From Halobacteriales archaeon QS_4_70_19 (GTDB taxonomy: Archaea; Halobacteriota; Halobacteria; Halobacteriales; Haloarculaceae): a stretch of DNA of 64,000 nucleotides. The stretch lies in the NCBI GenBank assembly GCA_003020985.1, contig PXRM01000020.1:83771-147770 (forward strand), in the 5' to 3' direction. The position numbers were made by a program, and so were the translations under genes. Position 1 is the first letter of the stretch. The number at the start of each line of letters is the position of its first letter. This document shows, in pieces, positions 25,410 to 34,280 of the stretch. The notes under the pieces are model-generated. The model saw nothing but the letters and a program-made list of their open reading frames with translations, was not told the DNA's origin and searched no databases.

Positions 25410-26738
25410 TCAGTCGTCGCTACTGGGTTCGAGCCGGTCGATGGCCTCCCGGACGGACGCCATGGACGACTCCGGGTCGTCGACCGGGGTGGCGGGCGTC
25501 GTGGTGTCGCTCGCGGCGACCGTCCCCGGCGTGAGGGGAGCCGCCGACTCGTCGGGGGCTCCCCCGGGGTCCTGGCTGGCCATGATCGCGAAGAGGCTCT
25601 CGAAGAGCCGCTCGACGCTCACGCCGTCGCCGGGGCCCAGTCCCGACATGTGCTCGACCGAGAGCTGGCCGCCGCCCATGCGGGCGTGGCCGCCGGCGTC
25701 GGCCATCGGAATGCCCTCGATCGCCGTCGCGAGCGTCTCGCCGATGTCGACGCTCCCCTCCGCGGCCCGGCCCGAGAGGTGGAGCGTCCCGGCGCAGGTG
25801 CCAGCCACGACGACCGCCCGGACCCCCTCCATCCGGAGGAGGTCGTCCGCGGCCTGCGCCACGGCGTCCGGGCTCGGGACCTGGCCGGCGTGGGTGCAGA
25901 CGAACGACCCGCGCCGGACGCGGTCCAGCACCGCCCGGGCCCGGACATCCATCGTCTCTGCGGACATCGGCGGCGTGGACACGCGCTGGATGGTGTCGGG
26001 GTCAGCCCGCCGCGAGCAGTAGGCCGCGGCGTCGAACTCCGCGTCGGTACACCCCCGCGTGAACCCGGCCGTGTCGGACCGGATGCCGTAGACCAGGGCC
26101 GTCGCCAGGGACTCCGGCATGACCGGGTCGTCGTCGGTCGCATCCTCGACCGCCTCGGTCCGCCAGCCGAGGGTCCGCAGGTACTCGGCGAGCAGACTGG
26201 CGCAGGCGCCGTACTCCGGACGGACGTCGGTGAAGGCTCTCCCCTCGCCGTCGCCGGGATGGTGGTCCACGACCGCGTACGGGTCGAGACCGCCCGCACC
26301 CGCGAACCCCCGTGGCTGGTTGTGGTCGACCAGAACGACGTCCCGACTGACGAGGCCGTTGGCGTCCCGGAGCCGGGTCGCCTCGACGTCCAGCTCCGCG
26401 ACGAGCGCGCGGTTCTCCTCGTGGCGGATCTCCCCGGGGTAGTAGATCGTAGCCTCCGTGCCTACCGACGCAGCGAGTTCCCGGACCGCCAGTGCGGAGG
26501 CCAGGGCGTCCGGGTCCGGGTTCGGGTGGGTGAGTATCGCCACTTCGTCGATGGCAGCGAGCGCGGCCCGGAACCGCCGCCCACCGCTCCGTACGGCCCG
26601 GATGCGGAGGAACAGGAGGACGCCCGCCGCGACGAGTATCGCGACGATGCCACCACCGAGGAGGAGGGGGTCGACACCGGACGCTGGTCCGGTGGCGCCC
26701 GCGGCCGCTGGAAGGGTCTCCTCGGTGGCGACGACCAT
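25410..26738 (-). CDS. DHH/DHHA1-family phosphoesterase with N-terminal membrane helix
   Basis: 442 residues. One membrane helix ([20 protein letters not shown], about 25-45) is followed by the DHH domain: [19 protein letters not shown] and VDHHPG carry the metal-binding Asp and His residues. [10 protein letters not shown] near residue 360 is the DHHA1 substrate motif. It resembles nanoRNase/cyclic-dinucleotide phosphodiesterase (NrnA, GdpP-like) or RecJ-like proteins. The membrane anchor favours a role in oligonucleotide or cyclic-dinucleotide turnover at the membrane. The last 60 residues are a variable acidic tail. Confidence 0.87.
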   Translation of the reverse strand: MVVATEETLPAAAGATGPASGVDPLLLGGGIVAILVAAGVLLFLRIRAVRSGGRRFRAALAAIDEVAILTHPNPDPDALASALAVRELAASVGTEATIYYPGEIRHEENRALVAELDVEATRLRDANGLVSRDVVLVDHNQPRGFAGAGGLDPYAVVDHHPGDGEGRAFTDVRPEYGACASLLAEYLRTLGWRTEAVEDATDDDPVMPESLATALVYGIRSDTAGFTRGCTDAEFDAAAYCSRRADPDTIQRVSTPPMSAETMDVRARAVLDRVRRGSFVCTHAGQVPSPDAVAQAADDLLRMEGVRAVVVAGTCAGTLHLSGRAAEGSVDIGETLATAIEGIPMADAGGHARMGGGQLSVEHMSGLGPGDGVSVERLFESLFAIMASQDPGGAPDESAAPLTPGTVAASDTTTPATPVDDPESSMASVREAIDRLEPSSDD

Positions 26739-26800
26739 CTTCCGTGCCGCTTTGCAGGCGGACCAGATGAAGCTTCCCCTCCAGTTGAAACGAACCTCTA

Positions 26801-26814
26801 GTTCCCTCGGGAAC
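26801..26814. repeat. Short palindrome upstream of the DHH gene
   Basis: gttccc and gggaac flank a two-base centre, forming a 14-base palindrome 63 bases upstream of the DHH start and 54 bases after the SDR stop. It could be an operator or part of an SDR terminator. Confidence 0.3.
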
Positions 26815-26867
26815 GAACGCGAGAACCCTCGGAGCCCGTATATTCGGGAGGAGATACCCCTCGGGAA

Positions 26868-27752
26868 TTAGTCCCCGTCCCGGTAGGCGTCGACGGCCGC
26901 CCGGTACCCCTCCCGGAAGGTCGGGTACCGGAACTCGTAGCCCAGGTCGCGCAGGCGTTCGTTGGAACAGCGCTTGCTGGTCAGGATGCGCCGCCGGGCC
27001 GCTGCCGACAGCCCGGGGTCGTCCAGCCGCTCCGCCTTCGAGCGTTTCGGCGGCTGCTCGACGCCGCACTCGTCGGCCAGCCAGTCCGCGAACGCGTGCT
27101 TCTCGACGGGTTCGTCGTCAACCACCAGGAGCAGGTCCTCCGAGACGGATTCGAGCATGAACCGGACGGCCCCGGCTGCGTCGTCGCGGTGGACCATGTT
27201 GAGGTAGCCCGCTGTCACCGGCCCCTCGAGGTACCGCTCCAGCCGGTACCGGTCCGGCCCGTAGAGCCCGGCGAACCGGGCTACACGGCCGTCGATGTCG
27301 TACTCGGCGGCCTCCTCGCGGGCGACACGCTCGGCCTCGGCCAGCACGCGCGTCTTCTCCGTCGTCGGGTTGAGCGGCGTCGTCTCGTCCACCCGGCCGC
27401 CCCCGTGGTCGCCGTAGACGCCCGTACTGGAGGTGTAGATCAGCTGGTCCGGCGGGTCGTCGCGCTCGCCGAACGCCTCCACGACGGTCCGGAGCCCGTC
27501 GACGTAGACCTCGCGGGCGGCGTCGCCGCCGCGGCCGCCGGAGCTGGCCGCGAACACCAGCGCGTCGGCGTCCGGCACCTGCGCGAGGTCCTCGGCGTCG
27601 GTCACGTCCGCACGGACCGCGGTCGCGCCGGTCGCTTCGACGGCCGCTACCCCCGCCGCCGAACGGCGCACCCCGACGACCTCGTGCTCGTCCTGGAGCT
27701 GCCGGGCGAGTTCGAGGCCGACGTAGCCACAGCCGAGGATGCAGACGCGCAT
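26868..27752 (-). CDS. SDR-family NAD(P)-dependent epimerase-like protein
   Basis: 294 residues from ATG 27752; an ATG at 27764 would overlap the upstream stop. MRVCILGCGYVGLELA is an NAD(P) Rossmann motif of the atypical (extended) SDR type, with Arg33-Arg34 after the second strand suggesting NADP. YTSSTGVYGD and a later conserved Tyr/Lys-poor pocket resemble YeeZ-like proteins rather than sugar epimerases. The substrate is unknown. It starts one base after the stop of the upstream gene. Confidence 0.85.
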   Translation of the reverse strand: MRVCILGCGYVGLELARQLQDEHEVVGVRRSAAGVAAVEATGATAVRADVTDAEDLAQVPDADALVFAASSGGRGGDAAREVYVDGLRTVVEAFGERDDPPDQLIYTSSTGVYGDHGGGRVDETTPLNPTTEKTRVLAEAERVAREEAAEYDIDGRVARFAGLYGPDRYRLERYLEGPVTAGYLNMVHRDDAAGAVRFMLESVSEDLLLVVDDEPVEKHAFADWLADECGVEQPPKRSKAERLDDPGLSAAARRRILTSKRCSNERLRDLGYEFRYPTFREGYRAAVDAYRDGD

Positions 27753-27753
27753 C

Positions 27754-28179
27754 TCAGGGGGCATGCTCCTGGATGGTGGCGTGGAGCAGCGCGAACTCCC
27801 GGAGCGTCATCGGGAACCGGCCCTCCACCTTCGACTGGATCTCCCGTGCGTCGAGCGCCCCGTCGGTCTCCGACGAGAGCGCCTCCACGTCCAGTACCGC
27901 GTTGGTCATCCCCATCAGCAGGGCGTCCCTGTCGAGTACGACGGCCGTCTCGTCGTCGACATCGGCATCGAGCGCGAGCACGGCCGCAGCGTCGGAGTGG
28001 TCGAGTTCGGGGGACTCCCCAGCGACGAGTGCGCGCAGGGTCGCTTCGTCGACGCCGCTCCCGGCCGCGACCGTCTCGACGCCACGCTCCTCGACGATGT
28101 CGATCAGTATCGATTCGTACTCCTCGTACAGCGCGTCCGGGCCCAGTTCGCCGGGGTCCGCCACGGCCTCGTGGAACAT
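27754..28179 (-). CDS. Small acidic haloarchaeal protein, DUF5791-like
   Basis: 141 residues from ATG 28179; the longer ORF to 28263 has an Arg/Ala-rich extension with no support. MFHEAVADPGELGPDALYEEYES opens a helical protein with a middle helix-turn-helix-like part (VETVAAGSGVDEATLRALVAGE). The pattern resembles haloarchaeal DUF5791 proteins as I remember them. The TATA element at 28201-28208 fits a leaderless start. It is probably co-transcribed with the SDR gene. Confidence 0.72.
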   Translation of the reverse strand: MFHEAVADPGELGPDALYEEYESILIDIVEERGVETVAAGSGVDEATLRALVAGESPELDHSDAAAVLALDADVDDETAVVLDRDALLMGMTNAVLDVEALSSETDGALDAREIQSKVEGRFPMTLREFALLHATIQEHAP

Positions 28180-28200
28180 ATCGCGGCGTACGGCCGGGGT

Positions 28201-28208
28201 GTATAAGG
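28201..28208 (-). promoter_or_regulatory. TATA box of the DUF5791-like gene
   Basis: gtataagg, read on the reverse strand as ccttatac, is centred 25 bases before the ATG at 28179. Confidence 0.45.
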
Positions 28209-28226
28209 TCGCTGGGTACCGCGCCG

Positions 28227-29648
28227 TCACCTCCTTCCCGGCGACGGCTGTGCGGGCGGCCACGGCGCCGGCGTCGGCCAGCCGGTCCGCTCGTCGGCGT
28301 CGCCGTTCGTGTCGCCGACGCCACGTCCACCCGGGGGAACGACGACGAGGACCGCCGTCTCGATGTCGAACGCGACTCGGGTCGACCGCCCGAGTCGCTC
28401 GGAGGCTCCGTCGCGGTCCACGTCGAGCCGGACCGGCCGTCCGTCCCGCTCGTACGCCAGCGGCGGCGTCCGACCCTGTCCTCGGGCCCGGACCACCAGC
28501 GACGGGTGGACACCCCGCACGTGGACGTGCCAGACGTTGATCGTCGCGTACCAGGGCTGGACCGGCGGGAGGACGGGGAGCCCGGCGGGGACTGCCTGCC
28601 GGCCCACGCTGGAGAGACGCTCCTCGACCGCTTCCCGCCCGTGTTCGGCGGTCACCTTGACGGCCTCGGTGAGCGCCGCGTCGGCGACGTCCCGTGCGAG
28701 ACCGTCCGTCCGACCGACAGGTCGACGGGGGACCTGCCCCGCCGGCCCGCGGAGTGCCCGCACGAACTCGGTCCGGAGGAGGGGTTCGAGCCGGGCGGCG
28801 GAGCGAGATCCGTTCGCGCCGGCCTCGACTTCGTCTTCGGCCTCGGCAACCGTCTCCGCGATGGCCGCCGCTGCTGACCCGTTACTGATTGCCAGTGCCC
28901 GGGCAGCCGGTGTCTCCCAGGGCGCGAGTCCCCGGGCGACTAGCTCCTGGCGGCGGCTCGCCCCCTCGATGCCCTCCCGCCGGAGGAGGGTGCGTGCACG
29001 CTCCCGGATGGCATCGTTCCCGGCGACCACCGTCTCCGAGAGATGGGCCCGAGCATCGACGAGCGAGTCGTCGTCGGCTGCCGAGCCGTTGGCAGTCCGA
29101 GCGCGCCGGAGCACGCGTGCAGCCGTCCCGAGCGGGACCGTCTCCCGCCCCCCACCGCGCACGAAGGACGCCGCGTCGTCGAACGGGAGGGTGAACACGT
29201 TCAGGTTCTTCGCCGCGAGCGGGCGAACGATTCCCCCATCACGGAGTCCCGCCTCGGACCGCGAGACCTCGGTCAGTGCGAGTCGACCCGGTGTCGCGTC
29301 CGGGACGAACTGGACTGCTCCAGAACGGGTCGGCCGGGCGGATCCGCCGGAGGTGGTCGCGTTCTCCGCGGCCGCGTGCAGTTGCTCGATCCGGGAGAGT
29401 CCAGGCAGCCCCCGGGAGGCAAGCGTTTCGTTGAGCCGTTCCCGGGCACGCTGGCGGCGCTCCGTACGTTCCTCGAGCCGTGCCACGACCCTGTCGAGGT
29501 ACGCTGCCCGGGCTGCAAGGCGGGCCCGATCCGCGGCCCCGGCGTACACCCGGGGAGCATCCAGCAGTGCCCGGCGGCGCTGTCGCAGGACCGCCGCGAG
29601 GGTCGTCGCGGGAGTGGCCTCCATCGTCGCCAGGTCGCGGCGTGGCAC
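28227..29648 (-). CDS. C-terminal half of a DUF7286-like exported protein, probably frameshifted
   Basis: 473 codons from a GTG that is unlikely to be a true start. The frame is open further upstream without a start codon (to about 29870), reading plausible sequence such as QRDLLAFHEQVRTVSVRV. It resembles the C-terminal part of haloarchaeal DUF7286 proteins: WYATINVWHVHVRGVHP and the ending VLVVVPPGGRGVGDTNGDADE. It is very likely one gene with the ORF at 29756-31249, broken by one indel. DUF7286 genes sit in archaeal type IV pilus/secretion clusters; the function is unknown. Confidence 0.7.
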   Translation of the reverse strand: MPRRDLATMEATPATTLAAVLRQRRRALLDAPRVYAGAADRARLAARAAYLDRVVARLEERTERRQRARERLNETLASRGLPGLSRIEQLHAAAENATTSGGSARPTRSGAVQFVPDATPGRLALTEVSRSEAGLRDGGIVRPLAAKNLNVFTLPFDDAASFVRGGGRETVPLGTAARVLRRARTANGSAADDDSLVDARAHLSETVVAGNDAIRERARTLLRREGIEGASRRQELVARGLAPWETPAARALAISNGSAAAAIAETVAEAEDEVEAGANGSRSAARLEPLLRTEFVRALRGPAGQVPRRPVGRTDGLARDVADAALTEAVKVTAEHGREAVEERLSSVGRQAVPAGLPVLPPVQPWYATINVWHVHVRGVHPSLVVRARGQGRTPPLAYERDGRPVRLDVDRDGASERLGRSTRVAFDIETAVLVVVPPGGRGVGDTNGDADERTGWPTPAPWPPAQPSPGRR

Positions 29649-29755
29649 GCGGACGGAGACGGTGCGGACCTGCTCGTGGAACGCGAGCAGGTCGCGCTGG
29701 ACCCATCGGTCGAGTCCGGCCGGGCGCTGCCCCCGAACGGGGGCTCGCGTCCGGT

Positions 29756-31249
29756 TCAGCGACCCCGCGACGGAACCGGCCGTATCGGCCGCTGGGGGAC
29801 GCCGGCCGGCGGTTCCCGGTGTCGGCCGTGCAACCCGATCGCGACGGCGTACCGACGTGTCGTCCGACGACTGGTCGTCGTCGTTCGGTTGCCGTCAGTC
29901 CAGTGTCGGAAGACCGTCACCCGTTCGACGACGAGCCGGCGAGCCGCGTCGAGACGGTGCCAGCCAGCCGACGGCTCCGCCACCGGAGCGGAGCGAGCGT
30001 CCGACGAGGCCAGCTGCCCGGCTCGACGCTCGACCCGTCGCTCTCGCTCGGCGAGTTGCCAGTCGCCGGCCCCGGCCGGCCGACGCCGACCGGTCCTGCT
30101 CGTCTCCAGCAGCCGTGTCCGTGCCGCCAGCCGGGCGTCGACGGCGTACGCTTCACGGAGGTCACGGGTCAGGTTGCGCGCCCCCTCGCTGGGCTGTCGG
30201 AGGGTGGCCGCGAGTGCGGCGTCCGCACTCCGGCCGACGGCAACCGTGACCCGGTCGGTCTCGCCCCGACCGGTCCCGGTCGCTGTCGTGCTGTCCGACA
30301 GCAGGAATCGCTGCAGGAGCCCCAGGGCGCGGGCCTGGCGGTTCGACCCGCGCTGCTTCCCCGCCTCGAAGGCGACGGCGGCGGCGTCCTGGCCCACGGC
30401 CCGTGCCGCGGTCGTATCGAGTCCCGCAACCCACTCCGGGTCGCGCGCGCCAAACGTCCGGGCCTGTGCGTCGTAGACCGCCGCATCCGTCGCCAGGGCG
30501 ACGTGCCGGTTCGCGAGGACGTTCGCGACGGGGGCGCCGGCCCACTGGGCCGTCCCGCGCGCCGACGCGACGAGGTACGTGCCGAGGGTGAAGCGTGCAC
30601 CGGCGCTGCCCGGCGCCGTCGGCCGGGCGTCCAGCCGGCGCTCGTACCGTTCGGTCCGGTCGTGGAGCGCCAGTACCGGGGAGTCGACCGTCACGGTCGG
30701 GGAGAGCGACCGTTCCGTCACTGTCCGACCACCACGACCGGCCCGGAGCGTGATGTCTCGGACGCGAACGCGGAGGCGGGTGCCGTTCGGCCCCACCCGC
30801 TCGACGGAGACACGGTCCACGGCTCGTCTGACGGTTGCCGTGTCGTTCTCCGGCCGCGGGAGGGTTCCCCGTGCCCGGATCTCGTCCTCCCGAACCGTGG
30901 TAGCAGCGAGCCGCGACTGGAGCGCGTGGTAGATACGGAGCCGCAGCGCGTCCCGGAACGCCGCCGAGCCGTTCAGCGCGCGGCCGACCGTCGTGTTCGC
31001 CGGTGTGACGACCGGGTCCGCGGCGGCGTCCCGAGCGGCCTCCCGGACGGCCACACGCAGTGCCGGAACGACTGCAGCACCTGCCCGCTCCATCGCCACC
31101 TCCGTGTCCGGCTCCCGGACCGGGGGCGCAGCACCCAGCGACGCGTGGAAGGCTGCGCTCGTCACCAGGAGCAGTACTCCGACGAGCGCGAACGGGACAC
31201 GTGCGCGGTCGCTCTCCGCGAGCCGTCGCCCCGTGCGGTCCCGGTTCAC
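29756..31249 (-). CDS. N-terminal half of a DUF7286-like exported protein
   Basis: 497 codons. The GTG at 31249 overlaps the stop of the upstream gene (GTGA), so translation is coupled. A short charged N terminus leads into a membrane segment (VPFALVGVLLLVTSAAFHASL, about 21-41). The rest is a large extracytoplasmic Arg/Ala-rich alpha/beta domain with many Asn-X-Ser/Thr sites. The last 30 residues (HREPPAGVPQRPIRPVPSRGR) look out of frame. Homologous sequence appears to continue in another frame into the next ORF. Confidence 0.72.
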   Translation of the reverse strand: MNRDRTGRRLAESDRARVPFALVGVLLLVTSAAFHASLGAAPPVREPDTEVAMERAGAAVVPALRVAVREAARDAAADPVVTPANTTVGRALNGSAAFRDALRLRIYHALQSRLAATTVREDEIRARGTLPRPENDTATVRRAVDRVSVERVGPNGTRLRVRVRDITLRAGRGGRTVTERSLSPTVTVDSPVLALHDRTERYERRLDARPTAPGSAGARFTLGTYLVASARGTAQWAGAPVANVLANRHVALATDAAVYDAQARTFGARDPEWVAGLDTTAARAVGQDAAAVAFEAGKQRGSNRQARALGLLQRFLLSDSTTATGTGRGETDRVTVAVGRSADAALAATLRQPSEGARNLTRDLREAYAVDARLAARTRLLETSRTGRRRPAGAGDWQLAERERRVERRAGQLASSDARSAPVAEPSAGWHRLDAARRLVVERVTVFRHWTDGNRTTTTSRRTTRRYAVAIGLHGRHREPPAGVPQRPIRPVPSRGR

Positions 31250-32139
31250 CACGTCGTCACCACCACCCTGACCTCGCCGATGCGGACGGTGCGCGCTGCC
31301 GCCATCGGGGAGTCGAATCGGTTCCGCAGGTCCATCTCGTAGCGACGGGCGAGTGCGGTCCGCAGGCGCGTGTTCGCACGCCGCGGTTCGGCTGCCTCGA
31401 CCGGCCCGCCGACGGTCGTGCCGAGGAGGGCAGCAGTCCGACGGTAGCGACGCTCGAGCAGCGCATCCACCGGGTGATCACCCCGGAGAGCGAGACGCGC
31501 CCTGCCCGGAGGGAACCAGCCGTCGATCGTCGCCGCGGCGAGGACACGGGCGACGCCGCCGTACCCCTCCCGGCGGGCGGCCACGACCGCCCGCTCGCGA
31601 GCGTCCGGGAAGCGGCTCGGAACGGGGAGGGTCGCGGCCGCAGTTGGAGCGTCCCGGGGTGGTCGTGGGCCCGCGGTGACGACTCCCCGGGTCACGGCAC
31701 CCTGGTACGGAGTCCAGCGGGCGACGACCCGAGTCCGGCCACCGGTAGCGCCTGTGGTGTTCGACACGGCCGCAGCGACGGCACGCCCGAACCCGTCACT
31801 CGCGTTCGAGAGCGGGCGGCCGTCGAGCGTCGCGTTCTCGACGGCTGCCTCGGCGAGCAGTGTCGCGTAGCTCCCGTGTGCGACGCGGTCTGCCTCGGCA
31901 CTGCTCGCTGACGACTCGGCCGCGACGTCGCTGGTGTCGAGCGCGTACGGGACCGATACGTTCGCCGTCGCGAGTGCCTCGGCCGTGGCAGCCGGATCGG
32001 ACTGCGGCTGCCGGGACGCCGGCGACGAGACGGGGAGTGCGAGCGTCCCTACCGCCGCCGACAGCAGCAACAGGCACAGAGCCACGTCCGCGACGGTACT
32101 GACGGCGCGGTCGGCGCCGCCGTCGGAGCGCGCGGTCAC
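31246..32139 (-). CDS. DUF7284-like membrane-anchored protein of the pilus cluster
   Basis: 297 residues from the GTG at 32139, which overlaps the upstream stop by four bases. RAVSTVADVALCLLLLSAAVGTLALPVSSPA is a pilin-like N terminus with one membrane helix, similar to the signal anchor of type IV pilin or pseudopilin-like proteins. The exported part carries several Asn-X-Thr/Ser glycosylation sites (NATL, NASD, NTTG). The similarity to DUF7284 is from memory. It lies between the DUF7285-like and DUF7286-like genes. Confidence 0.78.
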   Translation of the reverse strand: MTARSDGGADRAVSTVADVALCLLLLSAAVGTLALPVSSPASRQPQSDPAATAEALATANVSVPYALDTSDVAAESSASSAEADRVAHGSYATLLAEAAVENATLDGRPLSNASDGFGRAVAAAVSNTTGATGGRTRVVARWTPYQGAVTRGVVTAGPRPPRDAPTAAATLPVPSRFPDARERAVVAARREGYGGVARVLAAATIDGWFPPGRARLALRGDHPVDALLERRYRRTAALLGTTVGGPVEAAEPRRANTRLRTALARRYEMDLRNRFDSPMAAARTVRIGEVRVVVTTW

Positions 32140-32564
32140 CAGAGAACCACCCGGAGTCGCCCGACACGGGTCCGGTTCGGGGTCGTCGCGACGGCGACCC
32201 GACGGGTTGCACGGTCGGCCGTCGACGCTGGCGTCGGCGGCCCGGCTGTCCACCGTCGCTCGGCGGTCGTGAGCGTCGCGTTCACCCGGTGCTCGCCCGG
32301 GGCAGCGTCGAGTGCCGTTCCGAGCCGGTCCGGCGTGACGACGCCGGTGTCGTCGCTCGCGGCACCGGCGACGGCGTCGAGCGCAGACCGGGTGGGGGCG
32401 GTCTCGTCCGGTGCCGGCATCGCGGCCCCGAGTGCCCCGGTGTAGATACCGAACCCGATCGTGACGGCGAAGACCGCGGCCAGCGCCGCCAGGGGCTCGA
32501 CCTGTGCTCGCTCGGTCCCCGGTTCGGGGCCCGTCGCCAGCCGCTCACCCGACGAGCGTGACAT
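32136..32564 (-). CDS. DUF7285-like pilin-related membrane protein
   Basis: 142 residues. After a polar N terminus comes RAQVEPLAALAAVFAVTIGFGIYTGAL, a pilin-like segment with a Glu five residues into the hydrophobic run. A short extracytoplasmic domain follows. Its start lies 20 bases inside the end of the upstream gene, and its stop overlaps the next start, so the four genes are one operon. Confidence 0.78.
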   Translation of the reverse strand: MSRSSGERLATGPEPGTERAQVEPLAALAAVFAVTIGFGIYTGALGAAMPAPDETAPTRSALDAVAGAASDDTGVVTPDRLGTALDAAPGEHRVNATLTTAERRWTAGPPTPASTADRATRRVAVATTPNRTRVGRLRVVLW

Positions 32565-33015
32565 CGACCCCCTCCCACGTGACGCGACGGACGAGCAGTT
32601 GGTCGGGTGCGGGACGCCAGTCCGGGTCCGCCTGCCTGTTCCTGGCCGCGCGAGCGGCGAGTGCCGCGGGCGAGTCGAGGACCCGTTCCGGCGGGTCGCC
32701 GGTCAGGATCGCGCGGAGCCGGGAGGCATCCGGCGGGACCGGCGTCACGGGGCCGTAGCCGAACGGCTCCCGGACGGTCCCACCTTCCGTCCGCAGCGCG
32801 ATACCGGCGGGGTCGAGCCGCATCGCGGCCGCGTCGAGCGGGTGTTCCGCAGTCGAGGGGTACTGGCTGGACGCCACCGCGTCGACGGTCCGTGCGGCGG
32901 CCCCCGCGTCCGGTGGCGCCGCGGTCGGGAGTCCCGTCGCCGTTCCGAGGAGGGCGACGCTGACGGTCGCCAGCCCGAGCCAGACGTACCACGCGTCCGC
33001 TGGTGTTCCGAGCAC
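32545..33015 (-). CDS. DUF7283-like small membrane protein, first gene of the pilus-type operon
   Basis: 156 residues if the GTG at 33015 is used; a TATA-like ttcaagta at about -27 and the DAWYVWLGLATVS start favour it. An alternative ATG at 33120 adds an Arg-rich extension. The membrane helix is followed by an exported region of about 110 residues (AAAMRLDPAGIALRTEGG, YGPVTPV). It resembles DUF7283, known from archaeal pilus/secretion gene clusters. No ATPase or TadC-like platform gene lies beside it in this window. Confidence 0.75.
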   Translation of the reverse strand: MLGTPADAWYVWLGLATVSVALLGTATGLPTAAPPDAGAAARTVDAVASSQYPSTAEHPLDAAAMRLDPAGIALRTEGGTVREPFGYGPVTPVPPDASRLRAILTGDPPERVLDSPAALAARAARNRQADPDWRPAPDQLLVRRVTWEGVDVTLVG

Positions 33016-33159
33016 GGGGACGGTGGTCCCGTTCCGGTACTTGAACCTTCGCAAGCGGTCCGCCGGTCCGGCCCCGGCGCTCGCCGACCGAACCGGCCGA
33101 ACACGGTCGGCACCGGACATGTCGCCAACTTTTTGCGAAGCTACCTACAACCGGCGGTC

Positions 33160-34041
33160 ATGCTGACCGTCCGGGCGCCGGCCACGAGTGCGAACCTCGG
33201 CAGCGGGTTCGATGTGTTCGGCGTCGCCCTCGAGCGCCCGGCGGACATCGTCCGTGTCGAGAGGGCCGACCGGATCACCATCGACGTGACCGGGGTCGGG
33301 TCGCAGTACATCCCGGAGGACCCCGAGAAGAACACCGTCGGTGCCGTCGCCGAGGCGCTGGAGGCCCCCGCCCACATCCGCATCGACAAGGGTGTGCGCC
33401 CGGCGTCCGGGCTCGGTTCGTCGGCCGCCTCCGCCGCCGCCGCGGCCGTCGCGCTCAACGAGCTGTACGACCGCGGCCTCGCACGCGAGGAGCTGGTCCC
33501 CATCGCCGCCGAGGGCGAGGCCGTCGTCTCCGGGACCGCCCACGCCGACAACGTGGCCCCCTCCATCATCGGGGGGTTCACCATCGCCCGCGAGGACGGC
33601 GTCACCGGTATCGATGCCGACATCCCGCTGGTCGCCGTCCTCCCGGAGATCGTCGTCTCGACCCGCGACGCCCGCCGTGTCGTCCCCGAGACCGCCACCG
33701 TCGAGCAGCTCGTCGAGACGGTCGCCAACGCCGCCACCCTCACCGCGGGCATGGCTCGCGACGACCCCGCACTCGTCGGCCGGGGGATGGGCGACTCGGT
33801 CGTCACGCCGGCCCGCGCGGACCTCATCGACGGGTACAACGAGGTCTGCACCGCCGCGATGGCCGCTGGCGCCTGCGGCGTCACCATCTCCGGTGCCGGC
33901 CCGACCGTCATCGCCGCCTGCGACGAGGACGACCGCGGCGACGTCGCCAACGCCATGCTCGACGCGTTCGACGAGCGCGGTACCGAGGCCCGCGCCTACC
34001 AGACGCGAGTAGGTCAGGGAGCCGAGATATACGACGGGTAA
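33160..34041 (+). CDS. thrB: Homoserine kinase
   Basis: 293 residues of the GHMP kinase superfamily. VRAPATSANLGSGFDVFGVAL is the N-terminal signature and PASGLGSSAASAAAAAVA the phosphate-binding loop. SGAGPTVIAAC is the C-terminal motif 3. It phosphorylates homoserine for threonine synthesis. The ATG is chosen over an upstream in-frame ORF start at 32461 by homology; a pyrimidine-rich actttttt-like promoter lies about 27 bases before it. It diverges from the DUF7283 operon. Confidence 0.95.
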   Translation: MLTVRAPATSANLGSGFDVFGVALERPADIVRVERADRITIDVTGVGSQYIPEDPEKNTVGAVAEALEAPAHIRIDKGVRPASGLGSSAASAAAAAVALNELYDRGLAREELVPIAAEGEAVVSGTAHADNVAPSIIGGFTIAREDGVTGIDADIPLVAVLPEIVVSTRDARRVVPETATVEQLVETVANAATLTAGMARDDPALVGRGMGDSVVTPARADLIDGYNEVCTAAMAAGACGVTISGAGPTVIAACDEDDRGDVANAMLDAFDERGTEARAYQTRVGQGAEIYDG

Positions 34042-34280
34042 TTGGATTGATGGATCTACAAATTAAAAAACTGGAATACTGAGGTATAATACTCGGAATT
34101 AACATAATATGGGGAGACGTGGTGGCGGAGTCATGGTAACAGCGCTGCAGCCGCGCGAGCGGAGCGAGCGCGGTTCTCCGCTGGCGACCGGAGGGAGCCA
34201 GCGGCCTTCTTCTGACCGTTTTTCGCGCAGGTGGTGCCCACAGGCGGCGCCGAGGACACCCGCAGCGCAAAGAAGCTCGG
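34042..34280. other. Structured intergenic region after homoserine kinase
   Basis: The first 70 bases are AT-rich (aattaaaaaactgg, ggtataata, aacataatatgg). The next part is GC-rich with nested inverted repeats: ccgcgc/gcgcgg at 34151-34173, ccgctggc/gccagcgg at 34178-34204 and cttctgaccg at 34209-34218, which pairs with cggtcagaag at 34278-34287. A T5 tract follows at 34219-34223. It could terminate the plus-strand gene. I see no coding sequence. Confidence 0.5.
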
